Assembly (NCBI GenBank): GCA_045578425.1
Contig: JAZNKF010000020.1
Location: forward strand, 1 to 12,398
DNA: 12,398 bases
Origin: RGIG3009 sp045578425
GTDB taxonomy: Bacteria; Bacillota; Clostridia; Oscillospirales; Acutalibacteraceae
Direction: 5' to 3'
Shown here: positions 1 through 7,603 of the stretch, one piece after another
Layout: each line of letters opens with the position of its first letter
Position numbering within the stretch: the stretch's first letter is position 1
Translations under genes and position numbers: made by a program
Notes under the pieces: model-generated
What the model was told of the DNA's origin: nothing
The model's database searches: none
The model's input: only the letters and a program-made list of their open reading frames with translations

Positions 1-221
1 GTTTTGCTTTCGCCGACTTTTAAGCCGCCGTCATAACGAAACCACACAGGCTCTGCTCTGTCGACGTGCAGTTGAATCACCGTTTGTTGTACGGCGGGTA
101 ACAAATCCGCGGTACCGTCGTTTGTGAGCGTGACGGTGAACACCACCGGCGTACCTGTTTTGACTTGATTACCACCGTTCCAGGTAATATCGGTGATTTT
201 GAGTTTTATGTTTTCGGTCAT
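1..221 (-). CDS. CARDB-domain protein, tandem paralogue of the GH16-like gene (partial)
   Basis: This is the N-terminal part of a protein that runs off the left edge; 73 complete codons are visible. It reads MTENIKLKITDITWNGGN and onward, and matches the start of the neighbouring 382-residue protein at 63 of 73 positions, with mostly conservative changes (I/V, L/M, D/N). The visible part is a CARDB-like beta-sandwich adhesion domain (xVxFTVTLTNxGTAD is its recognisable core). By homology to its neighbour a GH16-like lectin/glucanase domain should follow, but that part is outside the window. The start is firm: the ribosome binding site TAAGGAGG begins at the stop codon of the upstream copy (237-239), only 15 bases separate the genes, and the two copies must be co-transcribed. 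No signal peptide is present. The pair is a gene duplication; I infer related but perhaps diverged substrate specificity. Confidence 0.85.
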   Translation of the reverse strand, partial: MTENIKLKITDITWNGGNQVKTGTPVVFTVTLTNDGTADLLPAVQQTVIQLHVDRAEPVWFRYDGGLKVGESK

Positions 222-236
222 GGCTTTTTGCCCTCC

Positions 237-1385
237 TTATTTTTGCCAAACGGTCAAATATTCAATATCCAACGGCCAACCTTTGGCACCGCAAATGGTA
301 ATCGGATAGGTATATTTGTCAAAAACAGTGAACGGAGCTTCGCCCATTTCGCCTTTGATAACTTTCAGTTCAGGGGTACCGTCAGCACCGCCCCATTTTT
401 GTTGCATAATTTGCACACCGTCAAAATAGGTGGTGAAAGAACCTTCTTCCCACAGCCAACCCATGGTATGCCACTCGCCATCACCCAATCCATGGTGATA
501 ACAGGTGTTTTCGTTTTTCACCCATTGATAAATGGGGTCACGGCCACCGTGTTCATAGGCTTGTTCGTGCATGGTAACAGTCATTAAATCGCCGTCCATT
601 CCCATGGTATCGCCCCAGTATTCCATGTGGTCCATTTCCAGCCAATGGTCAATATAGCACCAATAGCGCAAGGCGGGCAATGCCCAAATAGCCGTGCTGC
701 CGCGTGTGCCGGGAATCGAGCGTTCACGATCCACGCGGATACGTGCTTCCATATACCCGTGCTTGTAACCCCAACCGGCACCGGTGCGCGTATCGACCAT
801 TGCCAAACCATAGTTGATTTTGGGATTGTCAATATGCACCGAAAGTCCGTTTTCTGTCAACGAAAAATCATCGGGTGTCAGCGTTCTCACGCCAAACGGA
901 CGCGATAAATACCAGTGGTACCCTACTTCGCCCGTGGCGTTCACGTCAATGGTATCCAAAGTAGTAAAATCATCGCTAAACACCAAGTTATTCATCCCTG
1001 CATTGGCAGCAAATTCAGGTACTGCCAAGGCTTTGTCGGAAACACGCAGGTATTTCACAAATACCATGCCCGATTCCCACGTTGTCGGACTGGGCATCGC
1101 AAAATTGATGGTGGCGGTAATCGCATGGTTGCCTGCCACTGCTTCCCAAGCGGGGAAATCAAACGTTTTGCTTTCGCCCACTTTGAGTCCACCGTCATAA
1201 CGGAACCAAATTGGCTCTGCTCTGTCAATATGCAGTTGTACCACCGTTTGCTGTACGGCAGGCAACATGTCCGCGGTACCGTTGTTTGTGAGCGTGACAG
1301 TGAACACCACCGATGTACCCGTTTTGATTTGGTTGCCACCGTTCCAGGTGATGTCAGTGATTTTGAGTTTGACGTTTTGGTTCAT
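237..1385 (-). CDS. CARDB + glycoside hydrolase family 16-like protein
   Basis: This is a 382-residue protein of two parts. Residues 1-115 form a CARDB-like domain. Residues 135-382 look like a GH16 concanavalin-A-type glucanase fold: WLEMDHMEYWG (residues 248-258) carries the GH16 catalytic signature ExDxxE, with E250 as likely nucleophile, D252 as assisting acid and E255 as acid/base. The form with the extra bulge residue is typical of laminarinase/agarase/carrageenase-like GH16 enzymes. Aromatic residues around the site (W234, W242, Y256, W257) fit a sugar-binding cleft, and the C-terminal DIEYLTVWQK resembles the usual last strand of the fold. The expected reaction is endo-hydrolysis of a beta-linked polysaccharide; the substrate cannot be read. 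Oddly, there is no signal peptide or anchor, although such enzymes are normally exported. The ribosome binding site AAGGGGG lies 9 bases before the ATG, and a dedicated promoter is at 1429-1457. The downstream partner is its tandem paralogue. Confidence 0.82.
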   Translation of the reverse strand: MNQNVKLKITDITWNGGNQIKTGTSVVFTVTLTNNGTADMLPAVQQTVVQLHIDRAEPIWFRYDGGLKVGESKTFDFPAWEAVAGNHAITATINFAMPSPTTWESGMVFVKYLRVSDKALAVPEFAANAGMNNLVFSDDFTTLDTIDVNATGEVGYHWYLSRPFGVRTLTPDDFSLTENGLSVHIDNPKINYGLAMVDTRTGAGWGYKHGYMEARIRVDRERSIPGTRGSTAIWALPALRYWCYIDHWLEMDHMEYWGDTMGMDGDLMTVTMHEQAYEHGGRDPIYQWVKNENTCYHHGLGDGEWHTMGWLWEEGSFTTYFDGVQIMQQKWGGADGTPELKVIKGEMGEAPFTVFDKYTYPITICGAKGWPLDIEYLTVWQK

Positions 1386-1428
1386 GACTATATCCCCCTT
1401 TGGTAAAAAAAGGTATGACTTCCCCTAC

Positions 1429-1457
1429 AGTATACTGAAGCATAAAACGTTTGTAAA
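1429..1457 (-). promoter_or_regulatory. Sigma-A-type promoter of the GH16-like operon
   Basis: Read on the minus strand, TTTACA (1452-1457) and TATACT (1429-1434) are separated by exactly 17 bases, each one mismatch from consensus. Initiation about 7 bases downstream would leave a leader of about 35 bases before the ATG. The spacer and the edge of the -35 box contain the 8-bp palindrome AAACGTTT (1445-1452), the core expected of LacI/CcpA-family operators. That would suit a carbohydrate-inducible operon, but the arms outside the core do not match, so an operator is speculative. Confidence 0.7.
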
Positions 1458-1578
1458 GGATTTTGGTGAAATTGATTTTCTTTTTTTGCTAAATCGGTTT
1501 AGCGTTTGTTGTCCCCCATTTTTTTGAAAAATATAAGGCGAAAAAACCTACGGATTCTATTCAAATTCTGTGCAGGTT

Positions 1579-1702
1579 CGCAGGGCAGGACCTTGGTTCT
1601 GCCGCGATGTTACGTACAAAACGAAAACGGCGGGAGACAAGCCCCCGCCCTACGATGTCAGGTTGGGTTTGTGCGTAAATCAACATTGGTTTTGCGCAAA
1701 AC
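1579..1702. repeat. Pair of REP-like palindromes plus a short perfect palindrome
   Basis: This non-coding stretch separates the large exported-protein operon from the GH16 operon. Unit one (1584-1603) is a 9-bp stem GGCAGGACC/GGTTCTGCC with one G-U pair, a 2-nt loop, and flanking CGC/GCG. Unit two (1629-1649) is the stem GGCGGG/CCCGCC. When unit two is read on the minus strand, both share the layout G[CT]AGGGC, a central CTTG, then a closing C[TC]GCCG. They are therefore probably two copies of one dispersed palindromic element in opposite orientation, 25 bases apart. A separate 14-bp perfect palindrome, GTTTTGCGCAAAAC, lies at 1689-1702. Bases 1458-1578 show no gene or structure that I can support. 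Confidence 0.5.
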
Positions 1703-1704
1703 AA

Positions 1705-1744
1705 AAACCGCCGCCCAATGCAAAATTGCATTGGGCGGCGGTTT
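1705..1744 (-). terminator. Strong (bidirectional) intrinsic terminator
   Basis: A 19-bp perfect stem, with arms 1705-1723 and 1726-1744 and a 2-nt loop, carries the GC core CCGCCGCCC/GGGCGGCGG. On the minus strand the stem runs out into TTTTTGTTTTG, and on the plus strand into TTTGTTTGT. It lies 29 bases past the stop of the 38-residue gene, so it closes the large exported-protein transcript and isolates the GH16 operon, which has its own promoter. Confidence 0.88.
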
Positions 1745-1773
1745 GTTTGTGAATCTTTTATCGGTTTTGCGGA

Positions 1774-1890
1774 TTACTCTTCGTCGTCGAAGATTTCGTC
1801 ACCATCACCGGAAACGATGAGGTCAAAAGCAATCGCAGTATCCGCCAATAACGTTTCAACCGTCAAAAGAGGTTTTTGATATTTTTTCAT
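1774..1890 (-). CDS. 38-residue acidic small protein
   Basis: This short gene begins MKKYQKPLLTVETLLADTAI and ends in a strongly acidic tail (DGDEIFDDEE). The ribosome binding site GGAGGAG (1900-1906) stands 9 bases before the ATG, and the start is only 25 bases past the stop of the 1246-residue exported protein, so the two are almost certainly co-transcribed; the strong terminator follows immediately. There is no signal peptide, membrane segment or known domain. The opening MKKYxKP is a style I associate with many tiny uncharacterised clostridial proteins. The YxxPxL spacing (Y4, P7, L9) also resembles RiPP leader motifs bound by RRE domains, but no maturation enzyme is in the window, so I assign no function. 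Good translation signals and operon position are the reasons for calling it. Confidence 0.68.
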   Translation of the reverse strand: MKKYQKPLLTVETLLADTAIAFDLIVSGDGDEIFDDEE

Positions 1891-1915
1891 AATTCTGTTC
1901 TCCTCCCTCTTTTTC

Positions 1916-4900
1916 TTACGCTGTTAACGAAGCAACATAACGGTTGTAAGCGGCAATAGGGCTATCAGTATAGGTGTTGGTGTAGAACGTTTCTACATTT
2001 TCACCTATCTGCAACTGAATGTAACCGCGTCCGTCATATTCACGTTGTTCAAAGGTTTCAGACGGAGTTTTGGTCATCATATTAACCGCCATGTCAACAT
2101 ACGTATCGGTTTTTTCAACACATTTCAATGTGTTGGTGGTGCTGCTGTACGCTTCGGATTTCCACACTCGGGTAGCGGAACTTGCATTGAGTGTCTCATC
2201 GGCTGCATTTTCCACCGTCAAAGCATTTTCGTTAGCGGAACGTTTGAGCAGTGCGCCCATGCTGACAACATCATAGTAGGTGCCGTTGTACGCCATTTGC
2301 AACAAACCGGTTTCTTCGCTAACTTTTAACTCATCACCAAAGTACAAACGCGTTTTGAAACGTACACCGTCAATTTCGCCGTCTGCGCGTTGATGCAAAG
2401 AGGTACCAACCGTGCTCATATTGAAGTTCTCTAACGTTTCACCGACGTAGAAATCGTCGATAAGCACGTAGTGACCATTAGCAGCGCTGTTATCATCAAA
2501 CCGGAAATATAAATGATATCTGAGGTCTTGTAACGTAGTTGTTGCCGTATAGCGAATCCAACCATCTTCTTCATCAACCGTTGTGATATTCACCGTGTCG
2601 GGATAATTAGTATGAGAAGAGATTACAACCGCACCGGCGGTCGCTTTGTAACGGAAAGAAACGGTAATATCATCGCCCGTTGCAATTACGTTGGGGTTTG
2701 TGGTAATGCCGGTGTTTGTCATAGCAAAATTCAACAAAGCAGAGTCATAGTTGCTGCTGGGATGCACTTTCCACATATAGTTACCGTTGTCGTTAACAAC
2801 TTCCATTCTGTCTTCCCAAGCATTAAACACGTCGTTATTAGCACAGGGAATCGCAATGCAATCTTCATCCCCTTGTGCTAAGTTCATACCGGGGACATAC
2901 TCGAATAATTCAAACTCATCAAAGTAAACAGGCGCACTGTTGGTTGCATCCCAATATTGAGCCGGAACACTAAAAGTTAACTTGCCGGTCAACGCCTCTG
3001 TTGGGACAAAAGAGAACGAGGTTATCATCCAGTCAGAAGCATTCATCGTGGGGCCACCGGTGGACGTGTAGTTATAAGTGCCCCAATAGGTTTTAAGAAG
3101 ATTACCACGCGCTTTATAGCGGAGAATGTACGTTTTGCTGGTACTTAATTCTTCGCTAAGCGTAAGGGTAACCGGGAGACCCTGTCCGTTTGCGGTTACT
3201 TTAACAGCCGTGCTGTCGTTAAATCCTTCACCTTGAACAATTCTGTCTTTGCCAACAAAGCTCGGATCTTCAAAATCACCATTTGTCAAAAGATTGAAAT
3301 ATTTAACAACTTTCAAGTTAAACGTATCCACAGCACCGCTGGGGAGCATAGCGGTGATGGTAGTTCTGCCATAATCTTTGGCAACCACACGACCGGCAGC
3401 ATCCACCGTGGCAACAGCATTGTTCGAAGAAAACCATTTAACGGTGTAGTCGGTCGTCGGGTACGTAGCAGTGTATTCCAGTTGCAACATTTCATCGGGT
3501 CGCAACTCTGCTTTTGTTTGGGTGATATCAATTTCCGTTGCTTCAGCAAGATAGAAATCGTCAACATAGAAATCGGTATCACCGGTAAAGTTCAGACCGT
3601 AGTTGTAGGTGGAATTAAAAGTGCCGGTGTAAGTTAAGTTAGCCGTAAACGTTTTCCAACCATCGGCATCGGGGTCACTTGTATTCTTTGAGTTGATAGT
3701 CACTAAATTCTTTAAGATATCAACTGATGCATCGGCGTTACTGACGCCTTTGAAACGGAACGAAAGGTTGAATGTCTTCCCTTCTAACAAGGATTTCAGA
3801 TATGTGTCTTTAAGGTATTTTGATGTACCAGCAGTAGACAAACCGGAGAATTTCCATACTGCGTTATTATCGACAGTTTCTAACGACACAGACAGGCCAT
3901 TAGTAGCATTGATAAAATTACCAAAAAGCGAGTTTACAGCCGTCTTATCCCGCGCTTTTGCCGTAAGCGGGAATACAGAAGCATCAGAACCGGGAACTAA
4001 ATTCAAACCGGGGGTGTATTTGTAGACGGCAAAATCGGTATAACGCACCGTCGTGCTTGCCACTTGGGTGGTGTTATAGAAATATAGACCCGGTAAATTT
4101 GTTAAATCTTCCAAAGGCGTAAAGAACATAAAAACTTCGTTTGACTTGCCTTCTGCAGGAGCTTCAATGGTAAGTTCCGTGTTACTGTTTTCTGTAGAAG
4201 TGTCTATTTTTGTGCTTTGGCTATTATAGAGTTTTCCGGACCCGCCGCTTATTTTGAATTGTAAAACGTATCTTTCGCCGGCTTTCAGCGTTTCGGTTAC
4301 CGTGGGCGAAGTCGACTTAGATGTGCCTTTGCCATCTGCACCGGCAATTTCCAAAACCAAATCGCTGTCGGCGAGAAGGTTGTAAGAATGAACAACATTC
4401 ACGTTAAAAACATCGGTTTTTCCGGTGCCGTTGTCGGCGGTGATTTTAGCCGTGCCACGGCTCATTGCCGTGACTTTACCATTTTGATCCACCGTGGCAA
4501 CCGCCGAGTTACTGGAAGACCATTTTACAGGGTAGCCCAACGGGTAGGAGGTACATTCCAGTTGCAGTGAGTCACCTTGTTTTAAATCTTGGTCGGCGGT
4601 GGTGATGTCTACTTCTGCGGTGACGCCCACAAAAATGTCATCAACCCATACTTCGGTCACGGAAGCATTGTTAAAACGCAAAGTGATAGCATTTGCCCAG
4701 TCAATACCCGTTTCTTTGGTGTGTTTGAATTTTGCAGTATAGGTTCTCCAGCCATCGGCATCTTTCTCACCGACGGTTCTTGCAATCTGAGTTAATTCCG
4801 GGATTTGAGCGTTGATATCGTTATAAGGAGGTGCATCGTCTGCACCAAAAGCTTTGTAGCGGAAAGAGAACGAGAAAACCGTGTCGGCAGGAATAGCCTT

Positions 4901-5656
4901 GCCAATGTTACTAATGGAACCTAACTTAACGTATTTGCCCCAAGTGGAAGGAGTATCGGTAATTTTATACACGTAGTTGGAGCTGCCTTCTGCTTCCGCT
5001 TCGTATACAAGACCGTTGTTTGTCAAAAATGCGTTGGATGAAGTGCTGGTGCTGTTGTAGCTGGGAACAGTATATTCCCATTCGTTCGGGTACAAGTTCA
5101 TACCGGGGACGTATTCGTAAATACGGAAATCGTCCATATAGCCGGCAGTGGTACCGGTGTTGTAAATGTAGAAACCGGTCATTTTGTTGGTATCTACCGC
5201 CGGGGTGAAGATAGCTTGCAATTCCGACCACACTGTTTCCGAACGGTTCAGTCGGCTGGTCAAAATTTGACCGTATGAGCTAGCGTAATCTGCGCCGACA
5301 TAAAATTCACCGTCGGAGCCGCCTTTGGCTTTTACACGGAAAATGTATTGTTTGCCGGCTTTCAACGTCCCGTTCAAAGTGATACTGAGACTGGAAGTTG
5401 ACCAGCCGGAACCCGGTTCAATCTTCAAAGCCGGTGTTCCGTTGATACCACCCGTCGGGTCGATGGAGTTATTTGTGTTGAGGGTTACCGCTGCGGAGAA
5501 TGCGTCGTCAAAGTCGCCACCCGGGAACAAGTTTGACGAAGCGGGCTCTGCGGTTGCTTCCGCTACTGCGGGCAACACCAAGCCGGAAACAGCACAGCCA
5601 ATCAGCAATGCCGCCGACAAGGATACCGCTAACAAGCGTTTCCAAAATGTTTTCAT
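1916..5656 (-). CDS. Large exported modular carbohydrate-binding/Big_2 surface protein
   Basis: This 1246-residue protein has a Sec signal (KRLL, then a hydrophobic core, likely cut after AVA at 30-32). LIGC at 18-21 resembles a lipobox, but the hydrophobic core continues past it, so a lipoprotein is less likely. An A-B-Big_2 block is repeated. Module A (about 42-188, 424-552, 786-926) is a CBM4/9-like jelly roll ending in DFxxYxYxPGxNL. Module B (about 189-351, 553-708, 927-1074) is a related sandwich ending in VDDFYVGE or similar. Big_2 Ig-like domains lie at about 352-423 and 709-784 (KWSSSNSAVATVD, GxxTITA). After the third A-B pair a 170-residue C-terminal domain (DGVRFKTRLYF... DGRGYIQL) replaces Big_2; I do not recognise it. 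There is no catalytic domain, LPxTG or S-layer motif. The likely role is extracellular glycan binding or adhesion. Ribosome binding site AGGAGG (5667-5672); consensus promoter at 5722-5750. Confidence 0.85.
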   Translation of the reverse strand: MKTFWKRLLAVSLSAALLIGCAVSGLVLPAVAEATAEPASSNLFPGGDFDDAFSAAVTLNTNNSIDPTGGINGTPALKIEPGSGWSTSSLSITLNGTLKAGKQYIFRVKAKGGSDGEFYVGADYASSYGQILTSRLNRSETVWSELQAIFTPAVDTNKMTGFYIYNTGTTAGYMDDFRIYEYVPGMNLYPNEWEYTVPSYNSTSTSSNAFLTNNGLVYEAEAEGSSNYVYKITDTPSTWGKYVKLGSISNIGKAIPADTVFSFSFRYKAFGADDAPPYNDINAQIPELTQIARTVGEKDADGWRTYTAKFKHTKETGIDWANAITLRFNNASVTEVWVDDIFVGVTAEVDITTADQDLKQGDSLQLECTSYPLGYPVKWSSSNSAVATVDQNGKVTAMSRGTAKITADNGTGKTDVFNVNVVHSYNLLADSDLVLEIAGADGKGTSKSTSPTVTETLKAGERYVLQFKISGGSGKLYNSQSTKIDTSTENSNTELTIEAPAEGKSNEVFMFFTPLEDLTNLPGLYFYNTTQVASTTVRYTDFAVYKYTPGLNLVPGSDASVFPLTAKARDKTAVNSLFGNFINATNGLSVSLETVDNNAVWKFSGLSTAGTSKYLKDTYLKSLLEGKTFNLSFRFKGVSNADASVDILKNLVTINSKNTSDPDADGWKTFTANLTYTGTFNSTYNYGLNFTGDTDFYVDDFYLAEATEIDITQTKAELRPDEMLQLEYTATYPTTDYTVKWFSSNNAVATVDAAGRVVAKDYGRTTITAMLPSGAVDTFNLKVVKYFNLLTNGDFEDPSFVGKDRIVQGEGFNDSTAVKVTANGQGLPVTLTLSEELSTSKTYILRYKARGNLLKTYWGTYNYTSTGGPTMNASDWMITSFSFVPTEALTGKLTFSVPAQYWDATNSAPVYFDEFELFEYVPGMNLAQGDEDCIAIPCANNDVFNAWEDRMEVVNDNGNYMWKVHPSSNYDSALLNFAMTNTGITTNPNVIATGDDITVSFRYKATAGAVVISSHTNYPDTVNITTVDEEDGWIRYTATTTLQDLRYHLYFRFDDNSAANGHYVLIDDFYVGETLENFNMSTVGTSLHQRADGEIDGVRFKTRLYFGDELKVSEETGLLQMAYNGTYYDVVSMGALLKRSANENALTVENAADETLNASSATRVWKSEAYSSTTNTLKCVEKTDTYVDMAVNMMTKTPSETFEQREYDGRGYIQLQIGENVETFYTNTYTDSPIAAYNRYVASLTA

Positions 5657-5721
5657 GTTTGCAAGACCTCCTAATAAAATTTTTAAAATATAGTACAGTA
5701 AGCCTATAATTGTACATTATC

Positions 5722-5750
5722 ATTATGAGACTTCTTGAGCGTTTTGTCAA
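5722..5750 (-). promoter_or_regulatory. Near-consensus sigma-A promoter of the large surface protein
   Basis: On the minus strand a perfect TTGACA (5745-5750) and CATAAT (5722-5727) are spaced 17 bases apart. The leader to the ATG is about 60 bases and AT-rich, with AGGAGG 10 bases before the start. The near-perfect boxes suggest strong constitutive expression. Confidence 0.82.
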
Positions 5751-5861
5751 GCACCCTTTTTGAAAAATATGAACAAATTTTATCGTGCCGGTTTGTGCAG
5801 ATTTACGACAAGCAAAAAGACGGTTGCAAAATGGCTTTTTTGCACGGTTTTTTCGTTGAAA

Positions 5862-5890
5862 TTGACTTGATAAACACCAAAAAATATGTT
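5862..5890 (+). promoter_or_regulatory. Candidate promoter of the HD/metallophosphoesterase operon
   Basis: TTGACT (5862-5867) and TATGTT (5885-5890) are separated by 17 bases, and the first gene starts 30 bases after the -10 box. It is weaker than the opposing promoter at 5722-5750, with which it forms a divergent intergenic region. The bases between (5751-5861) show no gene. Confidence 0.55.
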
Positions 5891-5919
5891 ACACTTGCTA
5901 AAAAGGCGGCAGGTGCGTT

Positions 5920-6450
5920 ATGAGTAACATTACGACTTATTTTAATCATTCGTTCAACCCTACAACCGCCGTGGCGGAAGATATCGACGTGCGGGATATT
6001 GCGCATTCATTGTCGTTATTGTGCCGTGCGGGCGGGCATTTTCCGCATTTTTATTCCGTCGCGCAACATTGTTTGAACTGTTTGGCGGAAGCAAAGGCGC
6101 GTTCATACAGCAAGCGCGTTCAACTGGGGTGTTTGCTGCACGATGCGAGCGAAGCTTACCTTTCGGACATCACACGCCCTGTAAAAGAATGTTTGCCGGA
6201 GTATCGGCGCTTTGAGGAACAGTTACAAGGTTTGATTTTTTCAAAGTGGCTCTCCCCTGCTTTAACCGCCGAGGAAGAAAAACAAATATCCGCCATTGAC
6301 GATGCACTTTTGTATCACGAATTTTTACAATTAACACAAAAGCCGTTGTTTGGTGACGTGCCGCCGCTTAAATCCGTACCGCTGTTATCGTTTGCGGCAT
6401 TTGAGGAAGTCGAAAACCAATTTTTGCAAGCGTTTGCAGAATTGGTGTAA
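5920..6450 (+). CDS. HD-domain phosphohydrolase, YfdR-like 5'-deoxynucleotidase family
   Basis: This is a 176-residue HD-superfamily protein. The segment DIAHSLSLLCRAGGHFPHFYSVAQH followed by LGCLLHDASEAYLSDITRPVK closely follows the family of E. coli prophage protein YfdR, in which the order SVAQH, LxHDAxEAY, DIxxPxK is conserved. The metal ligands are probably H50, H74-D75 and a downstream acidic residue (D127 or D128 in AIDDALLYHEF). Family knowledge suggests metal-dependent hydrolysis of deoxynucleoside monophosphates, hence a nucleotide-pool role, and a cytoplasmic location; the substrate is inferred. The start is the ATG at 5920, with only a modest ribosome binding site (GGCAGG), so translation may be weak. 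It is the first gene of an operon with the metallophosphoesterase 31 bases downstream. Full length for the family, no membrane segments. Confidence 0.82.
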   Translation: MSNITTYFNHSFNPTTAVAEDIDVRDIAHSLSLLCRAGGHFPHFYSVAQHCLNCLAEAKARSYSKRVQLGCLLHDASEAYLSDITRPVKECLPEYRRFEEQLQGLIFSKWLSPALTAEEEKQISAIDDALLYHEFLQLTQKPLFGDVPPLKSVPLLSFAAFEEVENQFLQAFAELV

Positions 6451-6481
6451 ATTATATATAGGTTATAAGGAGGAACTTTTT

Positions 6482-7603
6482 ATGTGTGCTCGCGAGATAC
6501 CCCAAGGATTCCACGCGCATCCGGCAGTGTTTGCGGTGGAAAACGAGTATCAGATTATGGTACCGGTGGAAACGCAGGGAGAATTTTTGATTTCGGTGCG
6601 TGTGGGTGAACATGAATATTTTGACGAGATAAACGGCGTTCGCCGTTCCGATACCCGCGTACACCGTGTGTGCGTACCGATGGATGCGTTGAACACCGCC
6701 AAGGAATATACCGTGATTGCGCGGAAAATCGTGGAACGAAAAGAGTATTTTACGCCCACGGAAGAGCCGCAAGAATACGTATATACTTTCCGTCCGTTGG
6801 AAAAGGAAACCGATATTCGCTTTTATCATTTGGCAGATACCCACAACTATGTTGCTCCTGCCGTAAAAGCTGCGCAAATTGCGGGTGAGAAGCCCGACGT
6901 TTTATTGCTAAACGGGGATATTGCCGACGGCTTGGGTCGAGAAATTTGTTTGTTCAAAGTATACGAAATTGCTTCCGGTATCACCGAGGGGGAAATTCCG
7001 TGTGTTTATTGCCGCGGAAATCACGAACTGCGCGGAGTAAATGCCGAGCATTTGGCAGAGTACACGCCTACCCGCGACGGGTATTCGTATTACACGTTCC
7101 GTTTAGGACCCGTTTGGGGCGTTGTGGTGGACTGCGGTGAGGATAAAGAGGACAGTTCCGACGAATACGGGCATACCGTGGCATGTCATCAATTTCGTGT
7201 GAAGGAAACGGAGTTTTTGAAGAATTTGTCGGGCTACGACGACCCATCAGTGAAGTACCGCGTGGTAATGAGCCACAATCCGTTTGTGCGCAAACACGAA
7301 GGCGTTTTTAACGTAGATGCTGACATTTATACCGAGTGGGCAAAAATTCTTAAAGAAACCGTTAAACCGCAAGTGATGATAAGCGGGCACACGCACGATT
7401 GTTTTGTTATCCGTCCCGGCGACCCGATTGATGCCAAAGGTACACCGTGTCCTGTGATTGTGGCTTCGATGTGCAAATCGCTCGATGGAGATATCAACGG
7501 TCACGTCGGTGCGACTATCACATTACAGCCCGACCGCGCCATTGTTGTTTGCAACGACAACCACGGTGCTATCGGAATGCAAGATACCGTTTTGTTTGAA
7601 TGA
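6482..7603 (+). CDS. Calcineurin-like metallophosphoesterase with N-terminal beta domain
   Basis: This 373-residue protein carries the full set of metallophosphoesterase motifs in order: DTH (D119, H121), GD (G145-D146), GNHE (179-182, catalytic H181), a ligand in SHNP (H265) and GHTH (302-305). These bind a two-metal centre that hydrolyses phosphomonoesters or diesters. Residues 1-110 come before the catalytic domain and look beta-rich, in the position of the small N-terminal domain of purple acid phosphatase-like enzymes. There is no signal peptide, so it is probably cytoplasmic. The frame is open further upstream, inside the HD gene, but AAGGAGG at 6467-6473, 8 bases before the ATG at 6482, fixes the start. 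Its last codons overlap the DUF1294 gene by ATGA. The substrate is unknown; the neighbouring HD nucleotidase makes a nucleotide-related one plausible. Confidence 0.88.
   Translation: MCAREIPQGFHAHPAVFAVENEYQIMVPVETQGEFLISVRVGEHEYFDEINGVRRSDTRVHRVCVPMDALNTAKEYTVIARKIVERKEYFTPTEEPQEYVYTFRPLEKETDIRFYHLADTHNYVAPAVKAAQIAGEKPDVLLLNGDIADGLGREICLFKVYEIASGITEGEIPCVYCRGNHELRGVNAEHLAEYTPTRDGYSYYTFRLGPVWGVVVDCGEDKEDSSDEYGHTVACHQFRVKETEFLKNLSGYDDPSVKYRVVMSHNPFVRKHEGVFNVDADIYTEWAKILKETVKPQVMISGHTHDCFVIRPGDPIDAKGTPCPVIVASMCKSLDGDINGHVGATITLQPDRAIVVCNDNHGAIGMQDTVLFE

Noticed and set aside
165..587. Plus-strand open frame opposite the GH16-like genes
   Set aside because: It is antisense to two clearly homologous coding regions, and its composition is explained by their codon pattern.
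1506..1820. Plus-strand open frame across the repeat and terminator region
   Set aside because: It is made of palindromes and the terminator stem, has no ribosome binding site and overlaps the 38-residue gene in antisense.
1774..1890. Lasso-peptide or other RiPP precursor
   Set aside because: Only the YxxPxL spacing fits; there is no leader/core boundary and no maturation or export gene in the window.
5577..5656. Lipoprotein signal (LIGC) in the large surface protein
   Set aside because: The hydrophobic core continues well past the cysteine and ends in a good signal peptidase I site (AVA), so it is noted only as an alternative.
5825..5844. Terminator TGCAAAA/TTTTGCA before the HD gene
   Set aside because: The stem is only seven mostly A-T pairs, no transcript on that strand precedes it, and it lies upstream of the promoter.
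6350..6481. Longer N-terminus of the metallophosphoesterase
   Set aside because: The frame is open there, but it overlaps the HD gene out of frame, and a strong ribosome binding site at 6467-6473 marks the ATG at 6482.
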